DNA from: Candidatus Helarchaeota archaeon
GTDB lineage: Archaea > Asgardarchaeota > Lokiarchaeia > Helarchaeales > HEL-GB-A
Reading direction: 5' to 3'
Assembly: GCA_013375405.1 (NCBI GenBank)
Contig: JABXJU010000217.1
Location: 1-7,186 of the forward strand
Length of the DNA: 7,186 nt
Shown here: one piece after another, positions 6,100 through 7,186 of the stretch
Layout of the letters: every line of letters begins with the position of its first letter
Position numbering within the stretch: the first letter of the stretch is position 1
Translations under genes and position numbers: made by a program
The notes under the pieces: model-generated
Database searches by the model: none
Told to the model about the DNA's origin: nothing
Seen by the model: the letters and a program-made list of their open reading frames with translations, nothing else

Positions 6100-7186
6100 T
6101 TAACCTGCTGTACTTGAAGGGATTATAATGATTTCATCACTATCATCTATATCATAATCCTTTAGAGATGCAGTTTCTTCCAATGTAATACCACCAGAAG
6201 ATAAATAAAAGTTTGCTGGGGCAAGTCCATATATCTCACCAATGGTTTCTTTTATATCCATTATTCTCTTACTGTTATCAATGAACAAGTTTTGTCTTTT
6301 CTCACCTGGGCCAATTGTGGATAAAAAATAAATATTAATCTTTTTGGATTCCTTTTCTACTTTTTCAGGAGGTATCTTAGATTTGATTTCAAGACTTTTC
6401 TCTTCTTCAATATCCTCTCCTGGAATTGCTTCTAATTCCAATTCTTCAATTACTCGTAATTCATCTTCAATAGACGTCATTTCTGGAACTTCTTCGGAAA
6501 CTGGTGGAATTTCTGGTTTTATAGGGGAAATAGGAGTAATTTTCGGCTTTTCGACTTCTTTTTCAATTTTTGCAGATACAATTTGTTCTAGTTTAGACTT
6601 CACTCCTTCAATAGACGCTTTGACTTTTGGTTTTTCAATTTCAGTTGGTTCGATTTGAGTAGGTTTATATTTCGTTTCATCTTCTGACGGAACCTCTCTT
6701 ACAAACTTAATTTTTTGTAGTGATATATTTTTAAGCCAATTTTCAATTGCTTCAAGAGTATTATCTCGTTTTGATAAATCTTGTTTAAGAACATTGACTT
6801 CATCTTGTAAGCCCGTAATTACTTCTTTGAATTGTTCAGAAATAACAGATAGAATTTCTTCCATATTAATTTGTGGAGCAATCATAGTTTTTTCTGTTCT
6901 TACACCGATATCAGCTGGTCTAGGTTGGCCTGGCGTATAAGCCTGCGCTAAATCTATTGCAATTTTTGCCTGCAAACTTGCTGGTATTGGCCTCGCTTTT
7001 GTTTCAATAAGCATTCCTTTTTTAGCAAGTACTTCTTTTAATTCTGCTAATAGAGCTCCTCTTATACCCATTTCATCTCTTAGTGGCGGGGCGCATGGAG
7101 CTGCGGCAGACGGAGGTGCGGCGCTTGGAGGTGCGGCAGACGGAGGTGCGGCGGATGGAGGTGCGGCAGACGGAGGTGCGGCAGAC
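6100..7186 (-). CDS. C-terminal part of a repeat/coiled-coil protein ending in a ubiquitin-like domain
   Basis: The frame is open to the window edge, so the start lies outside; 361 residues are visible. An internal ATG at 7071 is not the likely start, because the frame upstream is intact and encodes an ordered repeat. Numbering from the edge, residues 1-30 are six SAAPP-type pentapeptides; about 31-105 is a short domain (RGALLAELKEVLAKKG and following); about 108-155 is a likely coiled coil (EEILSVISEQFKEVITGL and following); about 163-280 is a disordered linker rich in Glu, Lys, Pro and Ile; 283-361 is a ubiquitin-like beta-grasp domain. The last domain shows the ubiquitin pattern IK..I....G..P.....L...G..LE....LKDYDI and ends in Ser-Ser-Thr-Ala-Gly at the place of ubiquitin's Arg-Leu-Arg-Gly-Gly. 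No signal peptide or membrane segment is visible in this part. It could be a scaffold with a ubiquitin-like interaction domain, or a protein whose C-terminal glycine is activated by an E1-like enzyme. Function is unknown. Confidence 0.8.
   Translation of the reverse strand, partial: SAAPPSAAPPSAAPPSAAPPSAAPPSAAAPCAPPLRDEMGIRGALLAELKEVLAKKGMLIETKARPIPASLQAKIAIDLAQAYTPGQPRPADIGVRTEKTMIAPQINMEEILSVISEQFKEVITGLQDEVNVLKQDLSKRDNTLEAIENWLKNISLQKIKFVREVPSEDETKYKPTQIEPTEIEKPKVKASIEGVKSKLEQIVSAKIEKEVEKPKITPISPIKPEIPPVSEEVPEMTSIEDELRVIEELELEAIPGEDIEEEKSLEIKSKIPPEKVEKESKKINIYFLSTIGPGEKRQNLFIDNSKRIMDIKETIGEIYGLAPANFYLSSGGITLEETASLKDYDIDDSDEIIIIPSSTAG
6103..6339 (-). other. Ubiquitin-like domain, C-terminal Ala-Gly
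   Basis: This segment encodes the last 79 residues. From its residue 29 to the end it aligns to ubiquitin 26-76 without any gap, with matches at the positions of K27, I30, G35, P38, L43, G47, L50, E51, L56, D58, Y59, I61 and G76. The first hairpin is three residues longer than in ubiquitin. The positions of I44 and K48 are Ser and Ile, and that of G75 is Ala. The alignment was made by eye against ubiquitin from memory. Confidence 0.75.
7097..7186. repeat. 15-bp tandem repeat encoding SAAPP, six copies to the window edge
   Basis: Six contiguous 15-base units follow the form GGAGGTGCGGCAGAC on the plus strand (7097-7111, 7112-7126, 7127-7141, 7142-7156, 7157-7171, 7172-7186). Differences are mostly in the last three to four bases of the unit, plus one change in the first copy. 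On the minus strand each encodes Ser-Ala-Ala-Pro/Ala-Pro in frame. The array is far more GC-rich than its surroundings and runs off the window, so the copy number is unknown. It likely forms an extended flexible linker between an N-terminal domain outside the window and the rest of the protein. Confidence 0.9.

Noticed and set aside
6100..7071. Taking the ATG at 7071 as the start of the ubiquitin-fold protein
   Set aside because: The same frame continues upstream through an ordered SAAPP repeat to the window edge, so the gene is truncated by the window and does not start there.
7097..7186. GGAGGTG repeated on the plus strand looks like tandem perfect Shine-Dalgarno sites, or a CRISPR-like repeat
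   Set aside because: There are no spacers between units and no coherent plus-strand genes follow. The period of 15 equals five codons on the minus strand, so the array is a coding repeat.

Overview
This AT-rich window looks archaeal, most likely Asgard (Lokiarchaeia-like). The support is indirect: GGTG/GAGGT-type ribosome binding sites, oligo-T tracts just after stop codons, a RuBisCO-like protein of an archaeal-looking kind, a transporter fused to a longin/roadblock-like domain, and a long protein ending in a ubiquitin fold. No rRNA or other phylogenetic marker is present, so the lineage is an inference.

Layout. (1) Positions 1-61 hold the first 20 codons of a minus-strand gene that leaves the window. 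(2) Positions 194-1258 (+) encode a 354-residue protein with a winged helix, a cysteine-rich middle domain and two [4Fe-4S] ferredoxin motifs. (3) Positions 1277-2611 (-) encode a 444-residue RuBisCO-like (form IV type) protein. It converges on the Fe-S gene with an 18-bp gap, and each gene's oligo-T terminator lies inside the end of the other. (4) Positions 2612-2765 form a divergent control region carrying a near-perfect nested dyad of about 68 bp. (5) Positions 2766-4177 (+) encode a PLP-dependent class III aminotransferase of the glutamate-1-semialdehyde aminomutase type. It is broken by a single-base frameshift near 3051-3054. (6) Positions 4178-4462 are a spacer with one possible small ORF. 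(7) Positions 4463-6049 (+) encode an MFS-like transporter with a C-terminal soluble domain. (8) Positions 6100-7186 (-) hold the C-terminal 361 residues of a protein with an SAAPP pentapeptide repeat, a coiled coil, a charged/proline linker and a ubiquitin-like domain ending in Ala-Gly.

How the genes may work together. The RuBisCO-like protein and the aminotransferase share a symmetric intergenic region and are probably co-regulated. They may act on related carbonyl or phosphorylated metabolites, but no pathway can be named from sequence. The Fe-S winged-helix protein is a plausible but unproven redox-responsive regulator or electron-transfer partner. The transporter and the ubiquitin-fold protein are convergent neighbours with no evident metabolic link to the first block; both carry domain types associated with eukaryote-like features of Asgard archaea.

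The most notable items are the ubiquitin-like tail that aligns without gaps to ubiquitin from residue 26 to its C-terminal glycine, the transporter fusion, the altered RuBisCO active site, and the dyad between the divergent genes.
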